Notes: generated by a model not told the origin, from the letters alone. Positions 47,061 through 60,338 are shown, counted from the stretch's first letter. The stretch: DNA of 64,000 nt from Apostichopus japonicus (GCF_037975245.1 NC_092583.1:8198764-8262763), one strand, 5' to 3'. Made by a program: numbers and translations.

Positions 47061-47993
47061 ATTTTGTTGCAGTATTATAATAAAGGAAAGAGTGTTTTTT
47101 GGTTACTAAATAATATAAATTGTCTTTGATCCCAGCCTACGTTGTTCCTTTAATATCGAAAAAGCAATTTCACAACTTAAAACTGGTGGTCGAAGTGGCG
47201 AATAAAAACAAACCCTTCAAAATCTAGTCTATTGTCAACTTCTCCTTTATAATATAACTCAAAATACGGAAACTATATTTCTAAAATCAATCTTTTCAAC
47301 ACTTCAATGACTGCCTCTCCTAGTGCAATCACTTTCGATAGCAAACTCACGTTTAAACTCCATGGTACAAATATAAATTGTCTATTAAAAATGAATATTT
47401 TGAAGGAAAATAAATATTAAGAAGCATTCACTAAAGAGTGCGATTTCCTAAACATAAAATCAGTTCAAAGCTTTGCCAAAGATAGCACCATTTTGCATCT
47501 AAGGCACCTTACATAAACATACATTTCTCACCCCTTCCCTTACACCCTCCCCAGGACAGCATCACCTGCACCGGGTGACAAAGGAAGGATTCGCCCGGTT
47601 GCCAACTGATATAGTTATGCCACTGAGCTAGCAAAAATTCGGATCTGGTCTAGTTGAGTATAATGATATTAATGTCATGGACTTGAAGACTCGGACGCCA
47701 AGGTCTCTATAATACATCACTGATGCTAGTGTGTGGTCGTCCAATACATAACGACGAACATCGTTGCATGCATATCGTATCCTGGACGTGTATATATAGC
47801 TCAATTAAAATCGTTCGGACCAAAGTTTGTAGTTTAAATGGAGCAGTGCCAGCGCATAGTCGTGCAGGTTGTGTATATTAACATGTTACTGTAGGTCATT
47901 TGTTTGGGAAAATATTCAGTTGCGACCAGGTTTCTTAGTAATGTTCTCATACTATAGTAGTCTTACATATATTATCGACAGTTTTATCAACAT

Positions 47994-50900
47994 TTACACT
48001 GACGGCTTGACGTAGTTTTCATACGAAGGTAACGGCTTTCCACCTTTCAATATTAGCGTTATGTTAACTTGCTCGATGTAACTGTTCAATAGATCATGCA
48101 TTTCTGGTGTGTACGGGTCAAAGGTCATCTGACTGCGATGTTTTTCCATCGGTTGGAAGTTACGAACGGCGCACATAATTCGTCTTGGTAAGATAGGTTG
48201 TCCAAGAAATGTAACCATTCGTGTTATTTCGTGAGCAGGGTTTTTCTCCAGTTCCTCAAAGAAGACAACTAGCAGTCGTTTGCAATTCATTAGCCAGTTA
48301 ATGTTCAAATTTTTCCATCTACGAAATTGTGGAAGGAGCACATTCGTCCAGTGTTCTGAAAAGAGAATTGAATTTGAAAGTAGAACCTATATATCAAGCT
48401 CCGGAGAAATATTTTATGATATGTTTTTGTTAGATTATTCATTGGCGTTAGCACGCCTATTACCCGGCAAAGCTCGGTAACTGATAAGCGAAGTTTATAT
48501 CGGGCTGAAAATGAAATTCTTTCAAAGAAGTGTTTTCGTGATGACGTCATTGGAAGTACTCTCATCACATTTCTTCAATCACATGAGTATTCTCTTAGTT
48601 GTAATGGCCTTAAAATGAGTTTTCCGAAACTATTTCCCTTCATTTTACCTTGATTACTGCTGCCCTAGTCGGAAATAATCAAAGAGGGGCGCTTTTAGTT
48701 TAACAAGCAAGAGAAAACGACGTATACTTTCTAAACAATATAATGACAGTATGATGGGCTCTTGTCACTTGATCAGACGGAACCAGCGTGATCGTAATTT
48801 ACACTGCAACGACGCGTAAGATCACTAACGGTTACATGTATTCTGTGCGCGCTTGTAACGCGTGAATATAGATGATGGCTCCTTTTGTCAAGGTAAAGGT
48901 TTTCCAAATTCCACCTCAGATTCCGAATATTTGGGTTTCAACTATCGAGTTCTCCGTCGATAATTGAAAGTGACGAGAACGAAAGGATACATGGTTAGTT
49001 ATGGGAGAAAACTTTAAAACAGCTGAGGGGAGGGTGGGGGTGTTATTACCAGAATAATAAAGGGATCTGCGAAAGATGCTTTTTTTTATAAATATTATTA
49101 TATATAAACCTCTGTTCAATTTGACATTTGTCATCATTTGTTCATGTGATCAATTGCAGTGAAAGGTGGTTAATGCTATGCCAAAAATCTGTGCTCAAAC
49201 TATTCCAATGAAACGGAACGACTTTATGTTGAACAGCTGAAAGGGTGCATGCCAAGACTATTGATTCTATGTGAGTGATGACGTTGTAGGGTCAAAGGTC
49301 AAAGGTGCAAGTTCATCAAAACTGAAGAAAACTGGTTTGATCAAATTGTCGCTCCCGTATATGAAAATCAGACTTGTAATGCATATATCTTATATATTAA
49401 CTTTACTTTTGAAAGGTCATGAGGTCAATGGAATCCAAGAGATGTGTTGTAAATTTCTGAAAAGCTGATATTTACTTCAGACTCGAACGAGTGATGACAC
49501 CATACAATGACCAAATGATGGAATATTGTGTATGTATACATATGAGGTACATTTTAGACCGGTATATCTTCAATATTAATTAATATTAAATTAATATTAA
49601 CATTTTTAATATATCAACCGAGGCCCTTTTGATTATACAAAAGCACGTGACTTACCGTTGCTTTTTTCCATTGAAGTCTTCAACTCGCTTTGGGTAAAAT
49701 TTTTCACACCAGCAAAGAAGCGGAAGTACTCGGAAACTACGGAGTAGTGTGGGTTCCTGATTAACAGTATTGCACCTCCTTTGAACATAGAAATATGGTC
49801 AGCTGCAAACAGGTGGGATTTGACGCACACTCCTTTCCGGAGATTGAAATCTTCCGTACCAGCCTTAAACCCTGCAGAAGAAGAAGCAAGACAGGTGACA
49901 CTCTGATGTGAAGATTTACTGACTTCCAATTTTAATCTGCAATTAAAAATATTCAATCAAATCGAAAACTACTTTTCTGATAGCTCCACTTTCAATTGCT
50001 TTAACGGTTTTCAACTATAGGCTAGCACATGTGATTACAGCACTCTTTATACTGACACAGAATTGATATGTGTTGCAATGGTCAATTGCTTTAAGGATTA
50101 AAACTGCTTTGAGTATTTCTTTACCGTATTTGATAGCAACATTGTCCATCACAGTCACAACACAGAGAGGATCTTGAGTTCTAAATGTTGCTTTTATTAA
50201 TGAAGTTTGAATTATAAACCAATGCTTCCTTTGCATTTATTTCATAGAGCTTTCACAAACTTATGTAAAACTGATTTCATCATTAATATTTTCCATCTAT
50301 GGTTTCCAAAGGCGTTAATTGATCAGTTGGATTAGAATTTGACATTGGTAAATAGACAGTGTTACGTTATGTCTGTGTGTGGGTGTGAAAGTGTTCGTGT
50401 ATGTTTTTGTATAGCCTCAGTCTTTTAGGAGAATTTTGTCTACTTTTTTATTAAATTTCAAGCGGCGTTTCCTACGTTAAGTCTTTTACGAGCACTCTAC
50501 ATATTTGGTTTGTAATTGAATTCATGATGCCTTTTTCATAACACGGCATTACTTTCACAAGGATACTAATGACCTGATTAGTGTTAGAAGGCGGAGGGGG
50601 AGGGAAGGGGTAGAAAGGAAAGGGATCGCGTACACTGGCAGACTGATGAAATTAAGTTTTAGAGAAAATGGAATTTTAATCTTTTATTGTGATTCCTTGA
50701 TCTTACATTTCTGCACTCGTTCTTCCTTTTTCTCCCGAAACCAGTAAATGCTTCCAGTGGAGTACCTTGTCGCTACTTGTATAAGAGATCTTGTCCACGA
50801 GTTCCCCGAACGCGGAAAGCTGGCCAGGGCTGTAAGGGGCATGGAATAGGCGGGCGCTACTACGACGTCATCAATCATGGACTGACATTCCTCTTCACTT

Positions 50901-53424
50901 AAATCATCTACGAAACAACAACAATAACAACAACATAATTATAACAACAACATTATCATAGCATACGAAACAGCAATGATCAAGAAATGCGAAAAAAGGA
51001 TCATCAATACAATTGATATATAAGCAACGAAAAATACTTAGAACAGAGACAACGTTTATCAATTCTTAAAATCCTTATGAAACGTACAGGGTTGTGTAGT
51101 TGAGGAGTGCTTCATAATCTACGAGAATTAAACATAAATAGCCGAGCAGCTAGTTTGTATCAAGTACATTTTTATTGTTTTAACGGAGTGATTAGTGCTC
51201 CTAATTTTGGTTTCTTTTAAGAAGCAACGTGTTGTTTAAAATGGTTGTTGTTTTTATCAAAGAACAGTATGGAATGTATCATAATTTACTCTTTTAAGAT
51301 TCTTTATGTCACTTGCAGCTTCTTGAGATATTCCTCGGATTTTTATGGCATCCCTGTGAGGTGTTACATTCCAATTTCTCACACTTCATCATAAAGAAGT
51401 TAAAGAAATTGTTTGAAGAAATTGTTTTTAACATGATCTAACATTAACGCCTCCAAGACAATGAGATTTCAGATGCAAAGTGTTCCTGGCAGAAGTTATA
51501 CTCAGAACGATCTTATGTAATAAATATACTTGTGACTGATTCGTTGAAGCAATTTACTAATTAGCCTCTTGTTTCGCTGTTATCATTTCCATGACGATTC
51601 ATGCCCCTACCCAGCTTTGAAATCCTGTGTACTTTTGGATGATTAATGTAACTAAAATATCAAAATGATAAAGAAGTAGGTTGCTGATCTCGTGTGGCCA
51701 ATGTTGGTATAAGAAACGTTCGATCAGCAAAAGCAAAAGATAACAGACACTTACCTATTTGTGGAAAGTTTGTCATATTCACTGATGGATACTTTAAGTT
51801 CCATTCTTTTGACATCGGCACCCCTGCAAAGATAAAGGAAAAGTCAATCCCAAAATAGTTTACTCTGAGATATCTTTGAAATATACATGCTTATTGTTTT
51901 GGGAGTAAATATTCCCCTTACCCTCACCCTCCTCCAATGAGATAGTTAAACAATTGTTGTTTAGCATTGCGTCCACACGTGAAGAAAGAGGGTCAATTAG
52001 AGCGGGCTACAAGCCCTAGTCCCGGGATCTATTATGGGCCCGTGAAAATATGGAGGGCCCAGGAAATATGGGAGCAGGAATAGTGTTTTCCCCTTTTCAT
52101 AATATACGCAAAGAAACAAGGAAAACAAGGGCGCCCGTTGACCGACATGGCTCTCGAAACTACGTCTGCGAAGACCTCACTATAATGACGATATTCCGTC
52201 TGCGAAGACCTGACTAATGACGATACTCATTCTGCGAAGACAAAACTAATGATGATACTCTGTCTGCGTAGACTAGACTAGTGACAATACTCTGTCTGCG
52301 AAGACCAGACTAGTGACGATACTCTGTCTGAGAAGAAAAGACTAGTAACGATACTCTGTCTGAGAAGACCACACTTATGACGATATTCTGTGTGCGAAGA
52401 ACAGACAAGTGACGATACTCTGTCTGCGAAGACCTGACAAGTGACGACACTCTGTCTGAGAAGACCTGACTATCGCCGACCAAAGTAAGCGGAGCTTTAC
52501 ATTCGGGAAAAATCCACGGTTTTCTCATCTGAAATAGCCCTCCAAATTGTACCCCCGCCCCCCCCCCCCCCAAAAAAAAGGGAGCTAGCCATGTACAATT
52601 TGAATTTGAATAACTCCTCCATATGCAATTGTGGCTGCGTTGTTAAAGAAAGAAAAGAAGGGATAAATATATAGATAGACTAAGGTATTTTTTAGACCAT
52701 ATTCTGTCTATGCCGAGATGACAAAGACTTGCACAGGTGGACTGGTGAGAAGTAAGTAAATATATGATCAAGACAGAAATTTACATATCAACCTTATTAT
52801 AAAATTCAACCCTACTAGTAATAAGCATGTGCTTAAGATTACCTTTGAATTTATCAATGTTATCGATAATGCGGATAGGGATTGGTACAGAGTTCCAAAG
52901 CTTCGGCCCACAATAGGCGAAGGCTCTAGTACTATAATTGGTGGTGTTCCCGTGGTACAGAAAGGAACAGGGGTAGTCGGTCAGGGGTAGTCGGGCGACA
53001 AACAGTATTAAGGTTCTTAAGGCAATCAGGAGCAGTAACTTGAAAACACTTTACGGACAAACAACGGGATTTAACATAAGTACATCTTTTACATGGCGCC
53101 AGTGTAACTCTTTGAAAATAGTAGAGACATCATCCCTTCCCATTTTTTTTTAAAGACTGTAGTTTTGTAAGGAGACTAGCTTTAATACCGCAAAGAGTTG
53201 CACTTATCAATTCTTTTAATAACGAATGATATGATGAAAATTTTCGCAATATCACGAGGAATAAAAATACTTAGCCATTGAAATATAGCTTATCATCCTA
53301 ATACGAATGGAAATAATCATACCCACAATAATAATAATCATGCTAATCACAATAATCATCATCATCATCATCACCATCGTCATTGTCATCGTCATCGTCA
53401 TTGTCATCATCATCACCATCTTCG

Positions 53425-53508
<84 letters not shown>

Positions 53509-54086
53509 CCACCATCATCATCGTCATCCTTGTCACCATCATCACCATCACAATCAGTCACCATCATCAAATTCATCATCATAACAATAATTACAATAAT
53601 AATAACAATAATAATCACAATAATAATCATCATCGTAATCGTCATCGTCATCATCACATCATCATCATCGCCTTTATCCCCATCATCACAACCGTCATCA
53701 GCATCATAATCATCTCATAATAATAATCACAATAATAATAATCACAATAAAAAGCATCATCATCGTAATCATCATCATCACATCATCATTATCAACATTA
53801 TCAACATCATCACTATCACAATCATCACCATCATTACAATCATCATCATCGCCATGATCATCATAATCATAATGACGAGACGATGATGATAATAGGTAAC
53901 GGAAATTGTTGACTTACGACGGTTGCCTGTTTGAATGTTGGATTTCGTTAGCGGTACCTTCCTGTCGACCTTGTGATTTGGGACCAAATGTTGTGTCTCA
54001 TGTCGTGAGACATTGTATAAAACAGCGGAACCGATCAGTAACGAAACGGTACACGCAGACAATAGGATGAGAGAGGTGGACTTCAT
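47994..54086 (-). CDS. WSCD-type type II membrane sulfotransferase (5 exons)
   Basis: Minus-strand coding exons 54086-53918, 51823-51755, 50907-50707, 49871-49656 and 48355-47994 join in frame to 338 aa. All four introns are phase 1 with GT-AG ends. Residues 5-25 form a signal anchor (LILLSACTVSLLIGSAVLY), giving a lumenal catalytic domain. LASFPRSGNSWTR is the 5'-phosphosulfate loop, followed by STGSIYW. GGAILLIRNPHYSVVSEYFRF is the 3'-phosphate-binding segment with the conserved RNP and Ser. LVVFFEELEKNPAHEITRMVTFLG is the C-terminal helix block. The family transfers sulfate from PAPS to glycans in the Golgi; vertebrate WSCD proteins have been linked to sialic-acid sulfation. This copy has no WSC domain: the stem between anchor and catalytic domain is short. 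Introns contain a minisatellite, trinucleotide repeats and a LINE fragment. The orthologue cannot be fixed by eye. Confidence 0.88.
52161..52470. repeat. 32-bp minisatellite, about 10 copies
   Basis: Units such as TGACGATACTCTGTCTGCGAAGACC repeat with a 32-base period and about 10-20% divergence. The array lies in intron 1 of the sulfotransferase gene, between exons 51823-51755 and 54086-53918. Open frames across it are a by-product of the period and GC content. Confidence 0.92.
52781..52975 (-). pseudogene. LINE reverse transcriptase C-terminal fragment
   Basis: The minus strand translates to FLYHGNTTNYSTRAFAYCGP followed by KLWNSVPIPIRIIDNIDKFK, a helix-rich end and a stop at 52783-52781. 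The order Y-T-R...GPKLWNSLP.xIR...FK.xLK is a hallmark of the C-terminus of CR1/RTE-like non-LTR RTs. Upstream sequence falls out of frame, with a short duplication near 52971-53000, so this is a dead fragment. Confidence 0.75.
53307..53880. repeat. CAT/AAT trinucleotide microsatellite
   Basis: More than 500 bases of CAT units (purest at 53421-53510) grading into AATAAT and CAT mixtures. On the minus strand this is ATG-rich intron DNA starting about 35 bases after the exon 1 donor of the sulfotransferase gene. The long poly-Met, poly-Asp, poly-Ile and poly-Ser frames here are artefacts. Confidence 0.95.
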
Positions 54087-54690
54087 GGCCGGTAGCAGGA
54101 TTATCTATGGAGAAACGCATTCATTTCTTGAAAAGTTATTAAATGTCGCTTCTTTTAGTTCATAAATTTAAAGTGATATCTCACTGGCATGTGCAGATTA
54201 TTTTGCTGATATGTCGTTAAATGTTACAAAACTGGAACATTTGAATACCCTATTGTGAGTATTCTAGGATGTGTAATGGAAACGGAATGTTTGTAAAATA
54301 TTGATGCTATTTTTGGTCTAAATGTATTTTAAAGTGTAAAAAAAACGAAGACGAGAGGAGATAGAGAGACGAGAAGGATTGAGGATTGATGAGAGAGGAG
54401 AGTAATCATTTGATAACATCACCATATTATTGGTAATATCATCACTGAGTTAACAAACATAGGTAACATCAGCAAATATTAAGAGATATTCTAATACCAG
54501 CACTCATTATTTATATAAAAAATTACTGTTAGATATCAAGACTAAACTGCTGCCCAACGTCAACCTATAACCACAGGAGGAAAATCAAACTAATTGCTGG
54601 TTACTAGACGAGTTAATTGCAGTGGAAAGATAACAAAAGTGGTGGAACGTGATATTGCCTAGCCATTTGGTATAATGTAGTGCTTATTGT

Positions 54691-55079
54691 CAGTGGCGGA
54701 GCTATAGGTATTGGTCAGGGGGCAAGAATGGTCTGTAGAGGCGCTTTCGACACTATCTAAGCGAAGCGCCACCACCGCGGAGCGTGCAGAAAAATTTTGA
54801 GTAAAGATACTCCCTAGATCGCAGGAAATGACCCTTTCCGGGCCTTGCTAATTTGCAGATAAACGAAGAATAAATAGGTGTCATCGCCATTTTGTCAGAA
54901 AATTACACCAACAGAATGTGACAAATGTCAATAGGTAGATGAGAGCGCAATAAAAAAGTCAATAATCGCGAATGAGTAAAAAGTAGTAAAAAGCTGAAAA
55001 GGGGGCCAACAGTCCATATGAGTCCATCAGGGGGGGGGGGGGGTATGCGCCCCATATCTGTATGGACGCTCCGCCACTG
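54691..55079. mobile_element. hAT-like MITE
   Basis: It begins CAGTGGCGGAGCTATAGG and ends GGACGCTCCGCCACTG, so the outermost 12 bases are perfect inverted repeats. Flanks CTTATTGT and CTCACTGT match at 6 of 8 positions. Inside, TATCTAAGCGAAGCGCCACC is the reverse complement of the GGCGCTTCGCTTAGATA block found in the composites, so it belongs to the same family in the other orientation. Confidence 0.82.
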
Positions 55080-57060
55080 CTCACTGTTAGGATACATTTA
55101 ACATGCAGGCCGTAGTAATACTTTTTGCCGTAACGGTAAGTGCTGGGTTGTATCGTTAACTGTCACAACAGTTATTACACGATTAAAAATTGCCACGTAT
55201 CAAGGGCCATTTGCCAACAGACTAGATGAAACAACCGGCCAGGCTAGTCCGAGGCTCGCTACGGCGTGAAAGTTTGGCCTAGTATGAACTTTGGAGGGTC
55301 GCATATTATTACGCATATTATAACGAATAACGGATAGATCTGTTAAGCCTCATGCATAACACAATATAACACAGAGACCCCTGTACCAAATGTACAGCCT
55401 TTGCTATGTACACTAGGCCTACAGTATGGTAAATCTAAGTAACAATATTGCCTGTGTGCTTTCAGCAATATTGAAGCCACAGCTTATGAAAAGAACCTTT
55501 TGGTAAATGAAGTTAGATTGACCTCATTCCTGTGTTTAATTTGAATTTAAATCGACAATGCAAAGCGGTTTCAGTTTTCTGAATCATTTCAAGAGGAAGT
55601 TTAAGAAAGAAGTTACGTTTTGTAGAAGAACTGTGGCGTAGAAGCGGCAAACATCCAGTATAAGACACTTCAAGAAAGTAAGTGTATTAATGATACTGCT
55701 GATGTAGGGTATCAATTCATTTATGTGTATTACAGACCCTCATCTCACAGAGCATAGTTAGTTGACAGTTCACACTTTAAGTCAAAACCATGTTTGAAGG
55801 AAGTAACAACCAGCCTTAAAATAGTCAAAATGGTTCCCTAAAACCTGACACATATACCTGAGCATAGGTGATTCATTTTTAACATGTTCTGTACTTTCTC
55901 CCTTCTGATCATAATGAGAAGGTTACTGATTAAAATCTTTAACTAATTAGTATGCCTACAGGAAAATCAAACCAAAACAATATATTTGTGTTAACAAAAT
56001 ATGAGCAACATTGTCACATAAAATTACGACATACTTCACCAAGTGTCATAGCACACAGGTACCTGAGGATAATCTTTAAAAAAATGAGTTTTTTTCATTT
56101 CTGTTCCCCAAAGACCAGTGCTCTGATATGATATAAGTCTCACCCAGTATGCAATGCTCCTTGCTTTGCAACTTACTGGCATGATTGCAGAAAATGGAAG
56201 AATGTTATACTTCTTTGGAGTGACACAATAGCTCATACTGGAACATTTGGTTGTGATCAGCCTATAGGGAGTAGTTTAAGAAGTTATGCAATTAAAACTG
56301 CTTGCGGGAAATTGACAATTGGTATCTAAAATAAAGGAATCAGTTTTTTTTTACTATTTATCAAACCACATTAATTGACAATCAGCACAACTCCTACAAG
56401 ACAACATTGAATACAACATAAGGGAAAACACAGTTTTGAAGAAAAACCTTGTGGGTGAAGGGAGGGGGAAGCACCTCTATGATTGCAATAAGATGTAATT
56501 TAATTTTCACACTTGTTTTATGTGATAGCACTGACAGGATGTTGACAAAAAAAATCATTCTTATCACTTTATGTACTTTCACAGAGGTAACTGCATTTTG
56601 AAACGGCTTGTCACTCTTGACTGTCCTTAATTTGCAGAAACTATGTATTACAGAACTTGAAAATCATTATTTCATGTAAGATATAAAATGTTAAGTTAAA
56701 GTGATTTTGAAGTAAGAAAGTACAAAGGTTAGGTATCAAAACCATTTCATGTTTGACATGTAATCCAATGCTGCCAATATATAAATGTCGTTTGAAGACG
56801 TATTTTGTTTTTTAAAGTTATTTTACGTAATATTACCTTTTTATAATATCTTGTTTGTTATAACATCTTATTGTACTTTTGTAACCTCCCATTGTTTTTT
56901 TTTTTTTTTTTTCATATAACCTCCTATTGTATTTTTAATAACCTTTTATTGTTTTTTTGTTTTTTGGTATTTGGGGACTATTTTTAACTGTATTTTATTT
57001 ATTTATTTATTTTTTTCACTGTATTTATTTCCTATTTATCGTTTTGATTTTTGTTTTTTG
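55080..57060. other. Intergenic DNA without recognised gene
   Basis: AT-rich sequence with T-runs (56897-56914) and short open frames lacking family motifs. I see no exon, RNA gene or complete element here. Confidence 0.55.
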
Positions 57061-57061
57061 T

Positions 57062-57125
57062 GAAGCGCTTTGATACTTTCTGTGATTTAGCGCTATACAA
57101 ATGACGTATTTACTATCATCATTAT
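57062..57125 (+). repeat. SINE/LINE-type tail with AGCGC...GCGCT stem
   Basis: AAGCGCTTTGATACTTTCTG, then TTAGCGCTATACAAATGACG and a CATCATTATTTA tail. AGCGC at 57064 can pair with GCGCT at 57090. The same design recurs at 60759 and, inverted, at 61695. This ending is typical of 3' tails of non-LTR elements and their SINEs in many animals. Confidence 0.6.
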
Positions 57126-57683
57126 TTATAATTTCTCCTTCTGTTTCATTCTTCATATACCTTGAAAAGCTGTGTTCTTAAATATTTGATGATTAAGAGG
57201 GAAATCAATCTGGTAGTGCCATAAATACAGTCTTTTATTTATAATATGTTGTGTCTGATAATACAGTTCCATAATTCTGGGGAATCCGACCTGACTCTTA
57301 TAATGGTGTTTACATTGAAGCTATACTCAGGCTTCTCATCTGACTCTCTCGGAGAGTCAGACATTGCTTGACTCTTTTCATGGGATAGAGCCTGGACCCT
57401 ATTAAAATAGTCACTATGACTACTGTTGTCCTGACAGCGCAAGTCGTTGAGCTATCTACAATGGTAGGTAGGACATGTCAATTGAAAAGCTCTCATCTTG
57501 CCTTTGAACGTGACCAATTGAATGTGTATGGCACTGAAGCAATCAATCATCATACATTTGAAACTGAAAGGACAGTTCCAGGTGACCTAATTAAAATACG
57601 ACCGTGTTACTCCTTGTGTGCAGCCATTCATGTTTAACAATATTCTACATAGATTTTCGTGTTTAGTATACCAACGACGTATA

Positions 57684-58890
57684 GGCGCCAATGTAGGCTA
57701 TATATTGTGTTAACATTCATAGCCGAACAATCCAGTTCTAAGGTATTACTTTCACTATTATGATCACATGTTATAGGGATGTGATTACTGAAAATCAAGC
57801 CACCCTCCCTCCGACCCCTCCCCATTCATGCTCATTCATGAATAGGCTTTATTCTTTATATCGCCGAGTACTCACATTCGCGATGTATGTTATGTTACGT
57901 TGGAATGCGAGAGGTCTCGATAATTAATTTTGAACGAGACACAAGCCTGGGTTCGTTTCCGTAAGGAACACAGACAAATTGACAAGTCTAGAGAATTTGA
58001 ATGAGAACGTAAACTATATTGAACAATGGAGTCTGAACCAATAACAACAAGTGGTAATTGCAAATATATAGAAAATTACTCACAAACCTAACAAGATAGG
58101 ATATACTTTAAAACACGCTGGTCTCTTCCAACGGCGATATCCCTCAGCGGCCACGACCTTGATGACGACGGTTCTCGGTCCGTTGTACCGCGAAATTCAC
58201 TGGTCCTCGACGAAGTTTCTCGCGATCCCAGAAACAGCAGTCACCTTCTTTCCGGCGATGCTCCAAAATAGAAGACGGACTTCCAGCCACAATAGAGTGA
58301 AGCACAAGTCGAACTTCTCGCCGACTAAATAGTACTAGAGTCAGTCCAAAATCAGCTTTATAGCCACCAACTCCTGGCGTAACGAACTTCCTCAACGGAG
58401 ACAGAAATTCTTCACCTTCTCCGAAATAAAGACTGGAATACTATAGTTTCACGGCAAAGTCCTCTTCAAACTTCTGAATGGAAGTGCAGAATCAATCTTG
58501 GTATCGATAGCTCAATCCTTCAGAAACTACTGGCAGTTGAGCACAGACGATATATAGTAGAATGGTATAATATTTGTCGTCGCTTGTATTTGTTCAGAAG
58601 CTCAGAAACTCTCCGATCTGGGCGGGTTTTTATACGATTCGCCATGTCAAGAATCATCTAGATCTTTCTCGATACACCTGAGGAACAATGCGACCCAGCT
58701 TCTACGTTTCGCGGAAGTCCTTTGCATATCTCGCGAACATTCCAGAGAATCCACGAAGATGTGTGCACAACTTACACACGATCTCACGTAAGCCGACGTC
58801 AACCCGAGACCAGCGCGTCATCATAAGGAATATACCAGAACAATCGTGTATTGCTCATTACATAAATAACATCCTGACGTTAACCCGACC
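57684..58890 (-). promoter_or_regulatory. Possible LTR or RNA polymerase II promoter region
   Basis: On the minus strand a TATA box (GTATAAAAACCC, 58635-58624) is followed by GC-richer sequence with an 83-codon frame (58395-58144), AATAAA at 57853-57848, and then TGGCGCC at 57690-57684, which resembles the start of a retroelement primer-binding site. This order would fit a long terminal repeat. No gag or pol coding sequence follows and no second LTR is present, so a solo LTR or an ordinary gene promoter are both possible. Sequence on the far side (58900-59020) shows nothing. Confidence 0.35.
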
Positions 58891-59028
58891 TAATTTCTCA
58901 AATATTGATTGTCACGTAGGCCATTTTTCAAATACTTTCTATATAATAACATTAGGTTCCTCACTAGCAGTAACTAGCGTTAGGCTACAATGGGCCCTCG
59001 TAACAGTTACTTTAAAGTTGGTTGTATG

Positions 59029-59379
59029 CAAGGGCGTAGGAACCGGGGGCTGGGGGCGCCAGCCCCCCCCCCCCCAGTGACAAATATGTAGGGCGGAAGT
59101 ATCATCCCGCCCCCCCCCGCTTCGCAAGTCAGAAAACCCCTCTTTCATTTCCAAATGAGAAAAAAAACTCATTTGGAGCACTAAATTGTATCTAAGGCGA
59201 AGTGAAAATGCAAAATTATATACAAAATTGAGTGAGTGGGTTGAAGTGTGCTTTATTGCACCAAATTGCACCTGAGGCCACCTGGTGTAACAACCCTCCC
59301 CTTAGACCCCTCACCCAGGCGGGCCATCAGTCTTCAGCCCCCCTCCTCCCCCACTCAAAAGTACCTTCCTACGCCACTG
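59029..59379. mobile_element. hAT-like MITE
   Basis: It begins CAAGGGCGTAGGAACC and ends ACCTTCCTACGCCACTG (inverted, imperfect). The flanking octamers are GTTGTATG (59021-59028) and GTTGGATG (59380-59387), a 7/8 match. G/C runs lie near both ends. Sequence from 59388 to 60004 shows no further feature beyond C-runs near 59745-59775. Confidence 0.85.
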
Positions 59380-60004
59380 GTTGGATGTAATTTGCTAACG
59401 ACACGTATACATTTATATGTATAGACAATTGTGTATAGGCATTATCTTGCAAGTGTAAATCAATGACAATATCTCACGTAGGTACCTTGTTGCTTTCACC
59501 AGGTAGCTGTTACTGAACCCTTGGTGTCACAGGGTGATATAGAAATTTATATCGATGCTAAAATATCAGGAATGACACCTGTACCATGTCCGTGTTTAAT
59601 AAACCAGTATAATTACAGTTGTGCTTGTGTCATATCTTGCAGCAATAAACTTAAAAAAGGCTATTTAGATCACAATATCTTAACCAGCTTAATATCCTAG
59701 AGTCTCGATTGGAAACGATCGGGATCGAATCTTTGACCATGCTACCACCCCCTCCGTCCACTCCTACCCCCCCCCCTCCAGTTTGTGGACTTGACTTACA
59801 TTAGATATTAGGTATCTGGACTCACTTAATCAGTTGAAGCTTCCTCTTAAAACTGATCTCTTTCACATTGTTATTAGATGTTTCTCTCTGTCTTTCTTTA
59901 TTGTAGTGCGCGTGCGCGCAACAATATTGGCATTACTGGCCAAGTGAACGATACCTACATTGACTGGACGTGAAAACTTAAAGTTTCAATCTCTGTACAT
60001 TTGC

Positions 60005-60240
60005 AATATGCTGAGAATTTTCCGGGCACCTACTGAAAGAAGAATCATTTGCAATGTGTTTTTCATTTTTTTTTTGGTGAATATTGGGGCAATATGCTGA
60101 GAATTTTTCGGGCACCTACTGAAAGAAGAAAAATTTGCAGTGTGTTTTTCAAATTTTTTGGTGAAAATTCAGGTAATATGCTGGGAATTTTTTCGGGCAC
60201 CTACAGAAAGAAGAATAATTTGCAACGTGTTTTTCAATGG
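60005..60240. repeat. Tandem repeat, about 85-bp unit, 3 copies
   Basis: AATATGCTGRGAATTTT.CGGGCACCTAC starts units at 60005, 60091 and 60175. Each also contains GAAAGAAGAA and GTGTTTTTCA. The third unit is shortened and followed by an ATT microsatellite (60249-60279). Confidence 0.92.
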
Positions 60241-60338
60241 TTAAACTGATATTATTATTATTATTATTATTATTATTATCGTAACAACTTCCCCAATAAG
60301 TATAACCAATATGGAAGGGTAATAACACGAAAAATATA

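Noticed and set aside
52310-52573. 87-codon frame with repeated SDRVS units
   Set aside because: It is generated by the 32-bp minisatellite and a C-run and is not a coding repeat.
53252-53720. Long frames of poly-Met, poly-Ile, poly-Ser and poly-Asp
   Set aside because: They are translations of a CAT/AAT microsatellite in a sulfotransferase intron, open in several frames on both strands at once.
57343-57361. CTGACTCTC / GAGAGTCAG palindrome as a regulatory site
   Set aside because: It is an isolated 9-bp inverted repeat without supporting context and could be chance.
58144-58395. 83-codon minus-strand frame considered as a gene start
   Set aside because: It has no recognised motif, no clear partner exons, and sits in an LTR-like context; kept only as part of that region.
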